Source of the DNA: an uncultured Dialister sp. | GTDB taxonomy: Bacteria > Bacillota > Negativicutes > Veillonellales > Dialisteraceae | Reading direction: 5' to 3' | NCBI GenBank assembly: GCA_900543455.1 | Contig: UQRR01000115.1 | Span: 1 to 5,763, forward strand | DNA: 5,763 bases | Shown: piece after piece, positions 4,755 to 5,763 of the stretch | Layout: the number at the start of each line of letters is the position of its first letter | How positions within the stretch are numbered: the stretch's first letter is position 1 | Translations under genes and position numbers: made by a program | The notes under the pieces: generated by a model | Told to the model about the DNA's origin: nothing | The model's input: only the letters and a program-made list of their open reading frames with translations | The model's database searches: none

Positions 4755-5642
4755 ATGGAAGATCCCAATTATGAACAGACAGATATTTTTGCATTCATGA
4801 TGGAAAAGCCAGCGGGGAAGAAGCAAAGAGTGCGTACAAAGAAGGCGGCTCTTTCCGCGGAGCCAAAACGTGCGAAGGCGGCTGTCTCGGAAGAAGCGTC
4901 ACTCTTTGGCGAAGGGATGGCACAAGAGAAGAAGCCGGCTCGCGTGAAGAAGGCTTCACCGAAAGCGTCGGCCGCTTCCCCGAAGGCAGCGCCCAAGCCA
5001 AAAACAGCAGCGAAAGAAAGGGAAGAGAAGGAAATGAGTGAGCCGGGGAATGCCGCGTCCGGAAAGGGCAGCTGGCGGGAAAAGGTCTGGGAATTCGACA
5101 TCACCCATCCCTCGCAGGATATCAAGGACACGATGAAGGAGGCGCTCGTGGCCGAAGGCTTCATGAAGCGCGAGGCGAATAAAGTATTCAAGGGGCTTTT
5201 CTTCAAGGAAAAAATCTTCAATACAAAGAACCAGGCGCTCGAGTATTTAGAGAGTGTCCCGACTTCGTATGCGGTGAAGTACAAGATCGGTATAGAGCCT
5301 TCGCCCAAGATGCTCTCTCTTGCGAAACGTCTCAAAGAAAAAGAAGAACGTCTCGCCGCCTATCAAGAGACGCAGAATGAGAAAAAGTTCGCGGGGGACT
5401 TCATCACCTGCCCGCATTGCCACTCGCGTGTGAATGCTGGCTTCGTGAAGCCGCCCCTCTGTCCCGTGTGCGGTGATGACATGCGCTCGGATACCGCGGT
5501 GAAGACCATCCGCGCTCTTGAAGAGACGGTAGCGGATCTCAGGAAGCGCTACGAGGATACCGCAAGGAAGTACAACAGCAAATTCACCGGCGGTGAGAAA
5601 TGGATCATCCGCCTCGTGAATCCGTTCTGGGACGAAAAGTGA
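4755..5642 (+). CDS. Unrecognised zinc-ribbon protein with histone-H1-like Lys/Ala-rich N-terminal region
   Basis: The protein has 295 residues. I chose ATG 4755 because AAAGGAGG (4740-4747) sits seven bases ahead of it. The upstream in-frame ATG at 4725 has no such site and would put the ribosome site inside the gene. Residues 1-15 hold QTDIF (8-12). Residues about 20-92 are low-complexity Lys/Ala/Pro/Ser with SPKA-like repeats, similar to histone H1 tails and likely disordered and basic. Residues about 105-182 look folded (WREKVWEFDITHPSQDIKD). A charged helix or coiled coil follows (187-212). A zinc ribbon comes next: C219-x2-C222, thirteen residues, C236-x2-C239 (CPHCHSRVN, CPVCGDD). A C-terminal helix (248-275) ends at RLVNPFWDEK. 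The layout suggests a nucleic-acid-associated protein, but that is inference; no enzyme motif is seen. It is transcribed divergently from the cyclase genes and has its own promoter, so a shared function is not implied. Confidence 0.9.
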   Translation: MEDPNYEQTDIFAFMMEKPAGKKQRVRTKKAALSAEPKRAKAAVSEEASLFGEGMAQEKKPARVKKASPKASAASPKAAPKPKTAAKEREEKEMSEPGNAASGKGSWREKVWEFDITHPSQDIKDTMKEALVAEGFMKREANKVFKGLFFKEKIFNTKNQALEYLESVPTSYAVKYKIGIEPSPKMLSLAKRLKEKEERLAAYQETQNEKKFAGDFITCPHCHSRVNAGFVKPPLCPVCGDDMRSDTAVKTIRALEETVADLRKRYEDTARKYNSKFTGGEKWIIRLVNPFWDEK

Positions 5643-5685
5643 TGAGGGGACTGGGTAACTAGGTAATGCTATTAAGTTAAGGAAA

Positions 5686-5755
5686 CCGTTAGCTACGTAA
5701 CGTCTTGCTTCCCCCTTCGGGGGAAGTGCCGAAGGCAATAGGGGCATGCTAGCGG
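5686..5755. repeat. Compound palindromic intergenic element
   Basis: An eight-pair hairpin CTTCCCCC-TTC-GGGGGAAG (5708-5726) and a small GCC-gaa-GGC hairpin (5728-5736) are enclosed by CCGTTAGC (5686-5693) and GCTAGCGG (5748-5755), which pair with one wobble. There is no T-run, so it looks more like a dispersed palindromic repeat than a rho-independent terminator, although it sits 44 bases after the stop of the zinc-ribbon gene. Confidence 0.6.
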
Positions 5756-5763
5756 TATAGCGT

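Noticed and set aside
4769..5335. Minus-strand open frame inside the zinc-ribbon gene
   Set aside because: It is antisense to the Lys/Ala-rich coding region, which explains its Phe/Ala/Ser-rich make-up; the plus frame has promoter, ribosome site and zinc ribbon.

Overview
The window holds two large paralogous signalling genes on the minus strand, a probable small gene translationally coupled to the first of them, and one unrelated plus-strand gene transcribed away from them. The spaces between are filled with short tandem and inverted repeats. The low-GC intergenic DNA, strong AGGAGG-type ribosome sites, the GC-richer genes and the abundance of AGTCACC-type heptamers, 'cttcggctcaggatgac'-type and 'cttcccccttcgggggaag'-type intergenic repeats suggest a Firmicute of the Negativicutes (Veillonella/Dialister/Megasphaera relatives). 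This placement is inference from style, not from a marker gene.

Layout: 1-255 is non-coding and rich in repeats. 256-2043 (minus) and 2297-4063 (minus) encode FIST-sensor/GGDEF proteins, predicted diguanylate cyclases that would make c-di-GMP in response to a small ligand. The upstream paralogue (2297-4063) keeps the RxxD product-inhibition site and the downstream one (256-2043) has lost it, so the pair may differ in feedback control. The 253-bp gap between them holds a nine-unit heptamer array with G-quadruplex potential, dispersed repeats and no visible terminator, so read-through from the upstream gene is likely. An unannotated 57-codon frame (4060-4233, minus) overlaps the start of the upstream paralogue by ATGA. 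A good extended -10 promoter (TTCCCA-17-TATAAT, 4402-4430 minus) lies about 160 nt ahead of that small frame, giving a long leader that also contains a run of nine Cs (Gs on the plus strand).

4234-4754 is the divergent intergenic region. It contains the minus promoter, a pair of 22-bp perfect inverted repeats made of AGTCACT heptamers around a 131-nt segment, and a second extended -10 promoter (TAGTCA-17-TATGAT, 4679-4707 plus). That promoter drives the gene at 4755-5642, an unrecognised protein with a histone-H1-like Lys/Ala/Pro-rich N-terminus, a conserved-looking central region, a four-cysteine zinc ribbon and a C-terminal helix. The window ends in a compound palindromic intergenic repeat (5686-5755).

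The main points of interest are the asymmetric cyclase pair with its coupled small ORF, the simple-sequence repeats placed at stop codons and just ahead of start codons, and the possible clamp-binding motif in the plus-strand protein.
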